From the NCBI RefSeq assembly GCF_004345245.1, contig NZ_SLUQ01000010.1, positions 62,001 through 126,000 on the forward strand: a DNA stretch of 64,000 bases. The letters are read 5' to 3'. Positions 17,991 to 26,544 of this stretch are shown here, one piece after another. Each line of letters begins with the position of its first letter. Position 1 is the stretch's first letter. This DNA comes from Rhizobium sp. BK251 (lineage in GTDB: Bacteria; Pseudomonadota; Alphaproteobacteria; Rhizobiales; Rhizobiaceae). The position numbers and the translations under genes are program-made. The notes below the pieces were generated by a model. That model saw only the letters and a list, made by a program, of their open reading frames with translations. It made no database searches and was not told the DNA's origin.

Positions 17991-18608
17991 ATGACCAACC
18001 GCACTTATGAGCCGCTTACCGCCGACAACGCGGCAGTCATTCTCGTCGATCATCAGGTTGGCCTTATGACCGGCGTCAGGGACTATTCGACCGGTGAACT
18101 CAAGCACAATGTCGTGGCGCTCGCCAAAGCGGCCAAGGCGCTCAATCTGCCGATTGTCATCACGACGACTGCGCGCAACAGCATGTGGGGACCGACCTTT
18201 CCCGAACTGGTCGAGGCTCTGCCTGGCATCGAAATCATCGACCGCTCGTCGGTGAATGCGTATGACGACGAACGGGTGGCAAAGGCGATCGCGGCCACTG
18301 GGCGCAAGAAGCTGATTTTTGCCGGGATCTCGCTCGAAGTCTGCGCGGCGTTTCCGGCCATGACGGCTGTTGCCCGGGGCCTCGACGCTTATGTCGCCGT
18401 GGATGCTTCCGGCACCTTCAGCGAAACAAAGCGTCAGGCCGGGTTGCTGCGCATGCAGCAGGCGGGTGTCATCCTGTCTGATTATGCCACTATGATGGTC
18501 GAAATCCTCAAGGACAACGGTCGGCCCGAGGCCGGTGCCGTCTATGCTGCCCTCGACATGCCCTGGGCGACGCTCGTGGGCCAGATTGCCAGCGCTTACA
18601 GCAAGTAA
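17991..18608 (+). CDS. Isochorismatase-like cysteine hydrolase (YcaC type)
   Basis: The protein has 205 residues. The cysteine hydrolase fold is marked by the catalytic Asp in VILVDHQVGLM, a central VITTTARNSMWGPT segment and the catalytic Cys in FAGISLEVCAAFPA. The C-terminal part (DASGTFSETKRQAGLLRMQQAGV) is typical of YcaC-like proteins, which are octameric hydrolases of uncertain substrate. GGAG at 17981, 6 nt before ATG 17991, sets the start. It is flanked by two related LysR genes, one divergent and one downstream. Confidence 0.9.
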   Translation: MTNRTYEPLTADNAAVILVDHQVGLMTGVRDYSTGELKHNVVALAKAAKALNLPIVITTTARNSMWGPTFPELVEALPGIEIIDRSSVNAYDDERVAKAIAATGRKKLIFAGISLEVCAAFPAMTAVARGLDAYVAVDASGTFSETKRQAGLLRMQQAGVILSDYATMMVEILKDNGRPEAGAVYAALDMPWATLVGQIASAYSK

Positions 18609-18776
18609 GCCGCTCTCGTTCGACTTGGCTTACGGCGGGCCGGCCCTAACTAAATTAGGAGATCGTTACGAGCGTGCTGGCCTGCAGCGGTTCGGGTGCG
18701 CAGAGTTGCCGGATTTTCCCGCCACAGACGTCTCAACCCGGCCGTTCCGGCTCCCACTTCATAGAGGCGTGATCTC

Positions 18777-19712
18777 ATGATTGATATGAATGACTTTCGC
18801 TACTTTGTGACAATCGTCGACAGGCGCGGCTTTACTGCCGCCGGCCGTGCCTTGGGGCTGCCGACCTCAACGCTGAGCCATCGGATCAAGCAGCTGGAGG
18901 AGCGCCTGGGCCTCACCTTGCTGCTCCGATCCTCTCGGCAGCTTAGTCTGACAGAGGCCGGAACGGAGTTTTACAGACATGCCGTGGAGACGGTGGAGCG
19001 TGCGGATGAAGCCGAGCATGCGATGCGCGACAGAGTGACCGAGCCCTCCGGCACGATACGCTTCACCACCGCGATTGCGACCGCGCAATTTGTCATACCC
19101 GACATAATCAATTCGTTCATGCTCAAATACCCGAAGGTCACGCTGGTTCAACACGCAGTGGACGATTTTGTAGACATCATCGGTGAGCGGTTCGACCTGG
19201 CCATCCGCGCCCATACCGGCCCCTTGCCGGACTCCAACCTTGTTCAAAAGCCTCTGGTGCGTATCCCGTGGCATCTTTTCGCATCGCCGTCGTACCTGAA
19301 TGAACGAGGGGAGCCCAAAAGCCCACAAGACTTGGCAGAGCATACGACCTTGTTCGTTCGCCGTGACAACACGCATCCCAGATGGTCGCTTTCCAATCAT
19401 CTGACGGGAGTGGTTGAAGATGTCGAGATCTCTCCGCGATTGTCGAGCACGTGCATAGCCTGCCTCAAGGGCGCGACCAAGGCAGGCCTTGGGATTGCTG
19501 CGCTTCCTGCTTACATGTCCAAAGATGAGCTCAAGACCGGCGAGCTAAAGCTCCTTCTTCCTGACTGGCTTGCGGCAGATACTGCACTGACCGCCCTAAT
19601 GCCGAACCGCAATGGTCTTGGCGCCGCAGTGAGGGCCTTCATCGATCACGTGGCTCACTCATGCTGCGACGTGATAGTGCCGCAGCAGCAAACCTCTGTA
19701 GCTCCTTTGTAA
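18777..19712 (+). CDS. LysR family transcriptional regulator (second of a paralogous pair)
   Basis: The 311-residue protein has a LysR DNA-binding domain (MNDFRYFVTIVDRRGFTAAG; STLSHRIKQLEERLGL) and an effector domain (GERFDLAIRAHTGPLPDSNL). It is closely similar along its whole length to the LysR encoded at 16933-17844. The C-terminal tail is extended by about ten residues, rich in Gln, Cys and Val. It follows the hydrolase gene by 168 bp on the same strand. It may regulate that gene or the EamA exporter downstream (inference). Confidence 0.9.
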   Translation: MIDMNDFRYFVTIVDRRGFTAAGRALGLPTSTLSHRIKQLEERLGLTLLLRSSRQLSLTEAGTEFYRHAVETVERADEAEHAMRDRVTEPSGTIRFTTAIATAQFVIPDIINSFMLKYPKVTLVQHAVDDFVDIIGERFDLAIRAHTGPLPDSNLVQKPLVRIPWHLFASPSYLNERGEPKSPQDLAEHTTLFVRRDNTHPRWSLSNHLTGVVEDVEISPRLSSTCIACLKGATKAGLGIAALPAYMSKDELKTGELKLLLPDWLAADTALTALMPNRNGLGAAVRAFIDHVAHSCCDVIVPQQQTSVAPL

Positions 19713-20076
19713 AGACAAGCGGCAACGGCTGACACAGGACGAGGCGACCGGGCCATCGCGTACACCCGCCATCGTCCAGCCGGATGAAGGTTGCTTTCAA
19801 CGCAGGCTAGTTCCCCACCCGCTGAATTTGCGTCAAAAAACGCGACAGCGATTATGTGCTCGCGCCTATCGGTATCGACGAGGCGACCGGCCAGCGCATC
19901 GATGAGGTGCGCGCGGCAGCGCCGCCAAGTCCGCCGAGGGCAGGGGCGAGGCGCAGGCGTCTGGTGGCGCGCGTGAGGCGCCCCCGCGCCACCGGCTCAC
20001 CCGCCGCCCGAGAACGAGAAGCCTTGCCCGACAATTGCGAGAAGAACGATCCACAAGTGATCAAATGGAGCATTTC
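19713..20076. other. Intergenic region with possible coding remnant
   Basis: No complete gene is seen. From about 19831 one forward frame reads a protein-like stretch (YVLAPIGIDEATGQRIDEVR) without a start codon, then turns into proline/arginine-rich translation. It may be the tail of a decayed gene; I cannot assign a family. The end carries TGGAG, the ribosome binding site of the EamA gene. Confidence 0.3.
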
Positions 20077-20991
20077 ATGTCGGCCATACTTTCCATCCTG
20101 TTTGTCCTGATATGGTCGACCGGCTTTATCGTCGCCAAAGGCATCTTGCCCCATGCGGCGCCACAGCCGTTCCTGGTCATGCGCATGCTGCTGAGCGCTC
20201 TGTTGCTGGCCGCTATTGCATTGCTGCGCCGCGACCGCTGGCCGACGGGACCCCGGGTCTGGTCACACCTCTTTACCGGCGCACTGTTGAATGGTGTCTA
20301 TCTGTGCTTTGCCTACACTGCGATATGGCGAGGCATGCCGGCAGGCATTATGGCATTGCTTTCCAGCGCCCAGCCGGTTGGGATCGCTGTTTGGGTCTAT
20401 TTCGCCCGTGGCGAGAAGCTACCGAGGTCCGGCGTGCTTGGACTCGTCATGGCTGTTTTCGGCGTGATCTTCGTTCTCGAACCCGACTTGGCAAATGGGC
20501 AGGGCGGTCACATCGATGCCATAGGGTTGGCGGCAGCGATCCTGGCTGTCACGGGTATGGCCGTTGCCACCACGATCCAGCGAAGCGGCTTGGCGTCCGA
20601 TCCTGTCAGCGTTTCCACCTCGCTGCAAAATGCGGGCGGCATACCGGTGGCTTTGGCAGCGACGATGCTGGATGGGAACCGTCTATGGGATGGAACCCCT
20701 GCGCTTTGGGGCCTCCTCGCGTGGTCGGTGATTGGCCTGTCTGCAGCAGGTGTGTCGCTTGTCGTATGGCTTTCACGCCACAACGGACCGGCGAAGATGA
20801 GCGCCCTTCTGCTGGCGGTCCCACCGCTCTCCGCATTGGAAGCTTTCGTGCTTTTCAGCGAGAAATTGATGCCGATGCAGATCATTGGCTTCTTCCTGGC
20901 GATCGCCGGCGTATTTCTGACACGGGTGCCGGCGAGTTTTCTACTCGCCTCGCTCAGCAGGATCAGATCGATCGCAGGAAGGCTGGGCTAG
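20077..20991 (+). CDS. EamA/DMT family transporter
   Basis: The 304-residue hydrophobic protein has about ten membrane segments arranged as two EamA repeats. The first repeat begins FVLIWSTGFIVAKG and the second AVTGMAVATTIQRSGL. The conserved LALLLSAQPVG-like and PPLSALEAFVLFSEKL segments correspond to the drug/metabolite transporter signature (proline-rich helix, then a Glu-Lys pair). It is probably an exporter of amino acids or metabolites. ATG 20077, with TGGAG 6 nt upstream, is preferred over ATG 20065 and the longer frame. Confidence 0.88.
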   Translation: MSAILSILFVLIWSTGFIVAKGILPHAAPQPFLVMRMLLSALLLAAIALLRRDRWPTGPRVWSHLFTGALLNGVYLCFAYTAIWRGMPAGIMALLSSAQPVGIAVWVYFARGEKLPRSGVLGLVMAVFGVIFVLEPDLANGQGGHIDAIGLAAAILAVTGMAVATTIQRSGLASDPVSVSTSLQNAGGIPVALAATMLDGNRLWDGTPALWGLLAWSVIGLSAAGVSLVVWLSRHNGPAKMSALLLAVPPLSALEAFVLFSEKLMPMQIIGFFLAIAGVFLTRVPASFLLASLSRIRSIAGRLG

Positions 20992-21322
20992 TGCGGATTG
21001 AGATTCATCCGACTTCTATCACGGTGGCGAGCGTGACAGCGAAGGTCAAGCGTGCGGCCCGTGCCTTCTTGGCGCATGGGCTGCGAAGGCGGGTATGCAG
21101 CCGCCTGATCTCGCCGGCTGCTTCGCGCAGGTCGTGCGCGAGGCGCGGCCTTCCGGCGCCCGTCGGCTCGGTAGATCAAAACGCACGAGCGGTGCGGCGA
21201 ACCAGCGCTTGGGCTCCATCGATCTGGAACCCGCAGCGCCGTCCTGCTAGACTGGTCAAGGATAAAAGCTTCCGACCCGATCGCGGCACTGGGACCATCG
21301 GCATGTCCTGGGGAGGTGTGAC
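20992..21322. other. Intergenic region, no gene seen
   Basis: The 331 bp between the EamA and histidine kinase genes hold only short frames on both strands with no family resemblance. GGGGAGGTG at the right end is the ribosome binding site of the kinase gene. Confidence 0.4.
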
Positions 21323-22813
21323 ATGCAGACTGGGCAGAGCCAAGCTCAGGACAGCGCGGCGTTGTCGGCAACGGTCCCGGAACGGGCTCTGCCGATGATT
21401 TGCATCGCCATCACTGCCGCCATCTTCATTCTTGATGCAGTTACCACCGCGGAAATCGTCGTCGCCATGTTGTACGTCGGCGTTGTGCTCATGGCGGCCC
21501 GATTTCTTCCGAAACGTGGCATTCTTTTCGTGGCGCTGGCATGCGCGGTATTGACGGTGCTGGCCTATTTTGTGGCGGAGCCAGGCGGATTGCCCAGTGC
21601 CACTTTATGGAACCGCGTTCTCAGCCTTGCGGCGATCGGCATTGCAGCTTTTTTGGCCGTGCAAAGCCAATCGCGAGAAAGGGTGCTGCGCGAGCAGGCA
21701 AGGCTTCTCGACCTCACTCACGACACGATCTTCGTGCGCGACATGAACGATGTCATCACCTACTGGAACCGCGGTGCTGAGCAGCTATACGGATTGAAAA
21801 AAGAGGAAGCCGTCGGCAAGGTCACCCACCAACTCCTGCAGACGAGCTTCCCCATGCCGCTCGAGGAGATCACGGTAGAGCTGCTGCGCACTGGCCGCTG
21901 GGAAGGGGAACTCGTCCACACGAAGAAGAACGGGACGCAGGCAACCGTGATGAGTCGATGGTCAGTGCGACGGGACGCACGGGACCGTCCCGTCGCAATC
22001 CTGGAGACCAACAACGACATCACCGAGCGCAAGCGGGCGGAAGAGGCATTGCGCGAGACGCAAACGGAACTGGCGCATGTCAGCCGCGTGACGACCTTGG
22101 GGGAGATGACGGCCTCGATTGCGCATGAGGTCGCCCAGCCACTCGCAGCAGCACTCATCAATGCCAATACCGGGCTACGCTGGCTCGGTTCTGACCCGCC
22201 TGACGTGGAGGGGGCCCGGAAGGCCCTCGGCCGCATCATCCACAATGCGGGGCTGGCCCGCGACATCCTCGACCGCATCCGCGCTCTCGTGCGGAAGTCG
22301 CCCCCGCGCCAGGATCGGTTCGACCTCACCGATGCCGTCCTCGATGTCATCGCTCTGTCCCGGAGTGCAGTGCAAAAGCACGGCGTCTCGCTGCAGACCG
22401 AACTCGCGCCGGACCTGCCCGCCGTGGGCGGCGACCGCGTCCAGGTGCAGCAGGTGATGCTCAACCTGATCCTCAATGCGGTCGAGGCGATGAGCGGTCT
22501 CGACGACGGCGCGCGGGAGGTGCTGGTCAGCACCAAGACGGATGCTTCGGGCCAGGTTGGCGTCGTGGTGCGCGATACCGGTCCGGGCCTGGAGCCGCAG
22601 GCGGCCGCGCGCGTGTTCGAGGCCTTCTACACGACGAAGCCCGAGGGGCTCGGCATGGGCCTGTCGATCTGCCGGTCGATCATCGAGGCGCACGGGGGGC
22701 AGTTGTGGGGCTCCCCGAACGAACCTCGCGGTGCCGTCTTCCAGTTCACCCTCCCTCCGGAACGCGGCGGGACCGTTCCCGCCAAAGGCGCCGACCGACC
22801 GTCTGTCGCGTGA
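21323..22813 (+). CDS. Membrane PAS-domain sensor histidine kinase (FixL/TodS-like)
   Basis: The protein has 496 residues. An N-terminal region with about four membrane segments (about 24-115) is followed by one PAS domain (about 128-245; LLDLTHDTIFVRDMNDVITYWNRGAEQLYGL). Next comes a HisKA-type domain with His268 in SIAHEVAQPLAA. The HATPase_c domain has all boxes: N-box NLILNAVEAM, G1 VRDTGPGL and G2 EGLGMGLSICRSI. It should autophosphorylate and pass the phosphate to a response regulator, but none is encoded next to it. The downstream neighbour is convergent, so the kinase is an orphan. Confidence 0.92.
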   Translation: MQTGQSQAQDSAALSATVPERALPMICIAITAAIFILDAVTTAEIVVAMLYVGVVLMAARFLPKRGILFVALACAVLTVLAYFVAEPGGLPSATLWNRVLSLAAIGIAAFLAVQSQSRERVLREQARLLDLTHDTIFVRDMNDVITYWNRGAEQLYGLKKEEAVGKVTHQLLQTSFPMPLEEITVELLRTGRWEGELVHTKKNGTQATVMSRWSVRRDARDRPVAILETNNDITERKRAEEALRETQTELAHVSRVTTLGEMTASIAHEVAQPLAAALINANTGLRWLGSDPPDVEGARKALGRIIHNAGLARDILDRIRALVRKSPPRQDRFDLTDAVLDVIALSRSAVQKHGVSLQTELAPDLPAVGGDRVQVQQVMLNLILNAVEAMSGLDDGAREVLVSTKTDASGQVGVVVRDTGPGLEPQAAARVFEAFYTTKPEGLGMGLSICRSIIEAHGGQLWGSPNEPRGAVFQFTLPPERGGTVPAKGADRPSVA

Positions 22814-22930
22814 GCTACAGGTCCGGCGAGCGAAACGAATCCGTTCTCGGCGACGGCGAGCGCTTCGTCGGAGGCAGTGCAAACCTATGCCACGGTCCTC
22901 CTCCATGGCATCTGGCCTGGGCCGGTTTCC

Positions 22931-23746
22931 CTAGCCGGTCCGCTTGCGCGCCTTCAACATCAGCGTCCATCCCCAGTCTCGGGCTTCGAGGGCGTTCCGC
23001 AACCGATGACCGAATATGGGGCTCAGCAGCGCATTGACCTTTTGTGAAGTCAGGAGCTGTCTTACCCCCTTGTGCGCGCTCGGCGTCACGGAGAACAGTT
23101 CTTCGATCACGAAGTACGGCTCCGCGAGTGCGGCAAGCTCGCTTCGATCGACCCAGTGTCGAAGCTGGCCCGGTCCGAGCGGAGCCACGATGCAGTGGTC
23201 TCTCAAGACGGGCTTGTTCTGTGTCGCGAGCATCATGAGGCCGTCGGGCTTCAGCAGTTCGGCAATCCTGCGCATGAAGCCGTCCTGGTCGGATACGTGC
23301 GATAGCACCTCCAGCGTCACGACGACGTCGAAGGAGTTCGCTTCGAATGACAGGGACATGAAGTCGCCCGCCACGAACAGGACGTGTGGCCAACGCTCCT
23401 GGGCGCGCTGAAGAACATCGTCCGACAGGTCGGTGCCCACGACCTCGCCGAACCCGGCGAGCTGCGGGCACAGCCAGCCGGCCCCGCATCCCACTTCCAG
23501 TATCCTGTTATCGCGCCGGCCGGATGCGTTCAGCCATTCCAGCACGATTTCCGCCTGCCGCCGGGAGATCTCTCCCCGACCGCCGTTCCAGACTCCGCCG
23601 TTCCAGCCATTCCAGAACGACTGCTGCTCCGCAACGGAAGGCGCTGCGGTTCGGCGCGCTTCAGCCTGGTTCTCGGGCGTCCGATTTTGAGCGCAGGTAT
23701 CGGTGTCGCCGTTGTAACGGCGATCGGTCGTCTGATCCGATTTCAT
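22931..23746 (-). CDS. Class I SAM-dependent methyltransferase
   Basis: The 271-residue protein contains the Rossmann-fold methyltransferase motifs: motif I ILEVGCGAGWLC, GTDLSDDVLQRA (motif II acid), FVAGDF, and FDVVVTLEVLSHV (motif IV), followed by LLKPDGLMMLAT. It belongs to the Methyltransf_11/UbiE-type superfamily with unknown substrate. ATG 23746 was chosen because the preceding 36 in-frame residues lack family character; the ribosome binding site is weak, so the start is uncertain. It is convergent with the kinase gene. Confidence 0.85.
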   Translation of the reverse strand: MKSDQTTDRRYNGDTDTCAQNRTPENQAEARRTAAPSVAEQQSFWNGWNGGVWNGGRGEISRRQAEIVLEWLNASGRRDNRILEVGCGAGWLCPQLAGFGEVVGTDLSDDVLQRAQERWPHVLFVAGDFMSLSFEANSFDVVVTLEVLSHVSDQDGFMRRIAELLKPDGLMMLATQNKPVLRDHCIVAPLGPGQLRHWVDRSELAALAEPYFVIEELFSVTPSAHKGVRQLLTSQKVNALLSPIFGHRLRNALEARDWGWTLMLKARKRTG

Positions 23747-23898
23747 GGTCTCAGTCCTGTCCTTGATCACATGGAGACGCCAGGACGCCTGACGCGGCAC
23801 TGCGGCCAACGCCAGTTGCGGCTGCAGGGGGCTTGCGCATTGGCAAGCCTCCATGTGCGATTAGCGTGGTTCAGGTGGAGGAGAGGCGACTTGGCGCC

Positions 23899-24333
23899 TC
23901 AGGCGCTCGTCACAGGACTGGGCGGGCGGTGGATACCGTATTGCAGATGCTTTACGGTTTCGGACTGTCGGCCTGAAAAATGCGCGCCCTGCGAGACAGG
24001 AAAGCCATGGCCGACGAATTGCTTGGGATAGGGCATTTCGTGATCGTGATCGTGATCGGGATCGTGCTCGGGATCGGGATGATAATCGGCTTTCGACTCG
24101 TGCTGCTTGAGACGCAGATCGTCGAGCGTCGCTTGCAAGCCGCTGTTGAGGCGGTCGCGATCATGCGCGTGGTCAGCCGATTGCGCGAGCTCTGCGACCG
24201 CGTCGACAACGTGATAAGTTCCGAACTGCGCCGAGAAAAGAAGGAAAAATATCGCCAGCCCTGCCGCCAGTGCTGCAACTGCCTTCATCTTTCTCAGAGC
24301 CGCTTTGATGTTCACGCTACTGACGCCACACAT
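23899..24333 (-). CDS. Small membrane or secreted His/Asp-rich protein, probably metal-binding
   Basis: The protein has about 144 residues and is not recognised. A hydrophobic helix (AVAALAAGLAIFFLLFSA) near the N-terminus is followed by a periplasmic-type region. It ends in a charged His/Asp repeat (HPDPEHDPDHDHDHE) and a further His-containing tail. Such clusters bind Zn, Ni, Co or Cu in resistance proteins like CzcI/CzcE-type accessory proteins; no efflux pump lies nearby. The start is uncertain: ATG 24333 and ATG 24288 are both possible. The repeat is encoded by short tandem GATCGT/GATCGG units, which could expand or contract. Confidence 0.5.
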   Translation of the reverse strand: MCGVSSVNIKAALRKMKAVAALAAGLAIFFLLFSAQFGTYHVVDAVAELAQSADHAHDRDRLNSGLQATLDDLRLKQHESKADYHPDPEHDPDHDHDHEMPYPKQFVGHGFPVSQGAHFSGRQSETVKHLQYGIHRPPSPVTSA

Positions 24334-24620
24334 CTTACAAGGATGCGGAAAAAGATACCCGATCGCCCCCTTGGCTTCTAATCGGCCATAAGCCTTACGC
24401 TTCGACCGCGAGGACTTTGCCAGAAGCACACGCAGAGAGCGCGGGCGTCTCCTATTGCGCACGATTTTAGAACAGTGGCTGATAGCGCCTTCGGCGGTCG
24501 CTAAAAGTGGGGTTCTCCCGTTGAGGTCGTGTAAATCGGCGGCGGTTTACATAGCGTGAAAACGCTACAACGAGAACGCGGCAAGCACCCTTGGCAAAGC
24601 TAATCCCTGCCTCATTAATC

Positions 24621-24977
24621 ATGGCTTCAATGTGCGTGGCTTTTCTGCTGGCCAAACTAAGCCTTAACTATAGCGGGGTCTGCACAGAAGGGCTGCTGAT
24701 TTGGAAATGGCATCGCACAGAATCCCGTGAACTCTTGGCGCGTCTCCAGGAGAACGGATCGATCAATGCAGGTGTACACGCCGAATACAAGCTCGTTGAA
24801 GAATGGCAGGTCCCCGGCGATCACTATCAACCGTCTTCTTTCATGGACAAAATTGAAGGAAACGCCGCGACTTTGGTTAGCTACCATTTGCCCTGGCTTG
24901 ACGGTGGTGGTTACCTCATAACGGGCGGCTACTTTTATGCGCCAAACTGCATTCGAGAATGGCGGCTTCCACGCTAG
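24621..24977 (+). CDS. Small protein with N-terminal hydrophobic segment, unknown
   Basis: The translation has 118 residues. A hydrophobic stretch (MASMCVAFLLAKLSL) serves as signal or anchor, then comes a soluble domain with CTEGLLIWKWHRTESRELLARL and a C-terminal YLITGGYFYAPNCIREW. Two cysteines could form a disulfide. The composition looks like a real protein (few Arg/Pro runs), but I recognise no family and the ribosome binding site is weak. TTG 24591 would be an alternative start. A 7-bp hairpin, TCTGCCC/GGGCAGA, follows the stop at 24982-25000 without a T-tract. Confidence 0.5.
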   Translation: MASMCVAFLLAKLSLNYSGVCTEGLLIWKWHRTESRELLARLQENGSINAGVHAEYKLVEEWQVPGDHYQPSSFMDKIEGNAATLVSYHLPWLDGGGYLITGGYFYAPNCIREWRLPR

Positions 24978-25216
24978 CCGGTCTGCCCGCAATGGGCAGA
25001 ACTCGGATTGCAACGCTGTGGGAGGGGAGGGCCATTTTTGTTGATGGGAAGGTGCGGGCCACCCCTTGACAGTAGCCCCTCTCAATACTCAGAAGTGTCT
25101 AATGAAGGCATCTCTGTCGTCGCCGGTGGGCGATGCTCGAGTGCGCCCGAGCCAAGCTCGGCTGGTGGCTCGGATCATGTCGTGTCAATGGCGGAAGTGG
25201 GCATCACCAGCGCCGA

Positions 25217-26332
25217 TTACTCTGAGGGTAGAAGCGCACGGGTCAACGGTTCGTATGTCTTGCGATACAACGCGTTACCGAACAGCCGCAGCACTGCGTT
25301 CCGCAGCGTGCTCGAACTGTTCCTGAGCTTGTCGCGGTCTTGCGACTTCTTCTGCACCCATGCGATCCGTTCGATACGCGCGTCGTGAAACCGTTGGAGA
25401 GCCTCTTCAATCTGTCCCGGCCGCGACAGCATCTCCGCCAACACAACCGCATCCTCGATAGCCATGCCCGCTCCCTGTGCCATGCTGGGAGAGGACGCAT
25501 GTCCGGCGTCGCCAATAAGAATAAGGCCATCCTTGATCCAGCGCTTTGCTGGGACTTCCTGCAACTTGGCGCGATGGATGCGGGTCTCGGGATAAAGGGC
25601 GGCGACGACTGCGCCAAGTGGACCGCGGAAATCGCTGAAGAGGCGCTTGAGGGTGGCGAGGGAGCCGTCGCTGAACTCGTCAGTGCCGCAGTCCGCGTAG
25701 ATGTACGTTTCGCTTTTACTGATCGGTATGCCCAGCAGCGTGCGCCCTTTGCCGAGCATCGCCGTCCAGCCGACAATCTCGCCATTGTTCGGAACGACGA
25801 GCCGCCAACAGGAGATGCCAACCTCGCGAGCTTCATCGGCGCCGAACGCCATGTTTCGAAGCAGCGAGTTGACCCCCGCCGCACCAATCACCAAATCGTA
25901 TTTCTCTTCACGACCGTCGGAAAACCGAACAATTCGCCTGTCCGCGCGAGAGGCGATCGAGGTGACCTCCAGGCCGTACCTGACGGCGCCCGGATCCAAT
26001 GATTTCTGCAGGACGTCAACCAGTGACTGTCGTGAAAGGGCCAGACACGGACCGCAATTCTTCCACACGTCGTCGGTGCGCACGTGGTTCAGAACGGCTC
26101 CTGACGAGGACAAAATCCGTTGCGTGGCAATCGGATAGGCGAGGGAGCTCGTCTCGCCCAGCAATCCCAGGTCACCGAGCGCCCGCGAGGCGTTTCCGAG
26201 AAGGAAGATACCTGCTCCTTCCGTCGGAGGCTCCTGCCGCCGCTCGATGACTTCGCATTCCAACCCCTTGAGCGCCAAGGCCCGCGCCGTGGACAAGCCA
26301 GCTATACCAGCACCGACAATCAGTATTTTCAT
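25217..26332 (-). CDS. FAD-dependent monooxygenase (PHBH/UbiH type)
   Basis: The 371-residue group A flavin monooxygenase has the GxGxxG motif (ILIVGAGIAGLSTARAL, residues 3-19), the DG-like segment (YDLVIGAAGVNSLLR) and the second FAD motif (GLILIGDAGHASSPSMAQGAGMAIEDAV). It hydroxylates or epoxidises an aromatic or polyketide-type substrate using NAD(P)H and O2. ATG 26332, with AGGAA upstream, is preferred over TTG 26338. A glycosyltransferase gene lies 212 nt upstream on the same strand, a pairing seen in natural-product tailoring or drug inactivation (inference). Confidence 0.9.
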   Translation of the reverse strand: MKILIVGAGIAGLSTARALALKGLECEVIERRQEPPTEGAGIFLLGNASRALGDLGLLGETSSLAYPIATQRILSSSGAVLNHVRTDDVWKNCGPCLALSRQSLVDVLQKSLDPGAVRYGLEVTSIASRADRRIVRFSDGREEKYDLVIGAAGVNSLLRNMAFGADEAREVGISCWRLVVPNNGEIVGWTAMLGKGRTLLGIPISKSETYIYADCGTDEFSDGSLATLKRLFSDFRGPLGAVVAALYPETRIHRAKLQEVPAKRWIKDGLILIGDAGHASSPSMAQGAGMAIEDAVVLAEMLSRPGQIEEALQRFHDARIERIAWVQKKSQDRDKLRNSSSTLRNAVLRLFGNALYRKTYEPLTRALLPSE

Positions 26333-26544
26333 CGACAATTCCTGCGTAAGATATTCGCGGTTGAGTCCAACCCGCGCATCTGGGTGTTTAGACGATCCTA
26401 GCCGCTTCCCGACGGTCAGCTCGCGCGCTAAACGGGATTTTCCGGTTTCAAATGCAACACGAAGCTTTGCCGGCAGATAAAGCTCCGCAACGACCCCTGT
26501 CGCAGCGGAGCTCTCCTCAAATCGATGTGAGGTGGGCGGCGGTG

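Noticed and set aside
24041..24100. Short GATCGT-type repeats considered as a CRISPR-like or satellite array
   Set aside because: The units are 6 bp with no spacers and are explained by the His/Asp codons of the overlapping gene.
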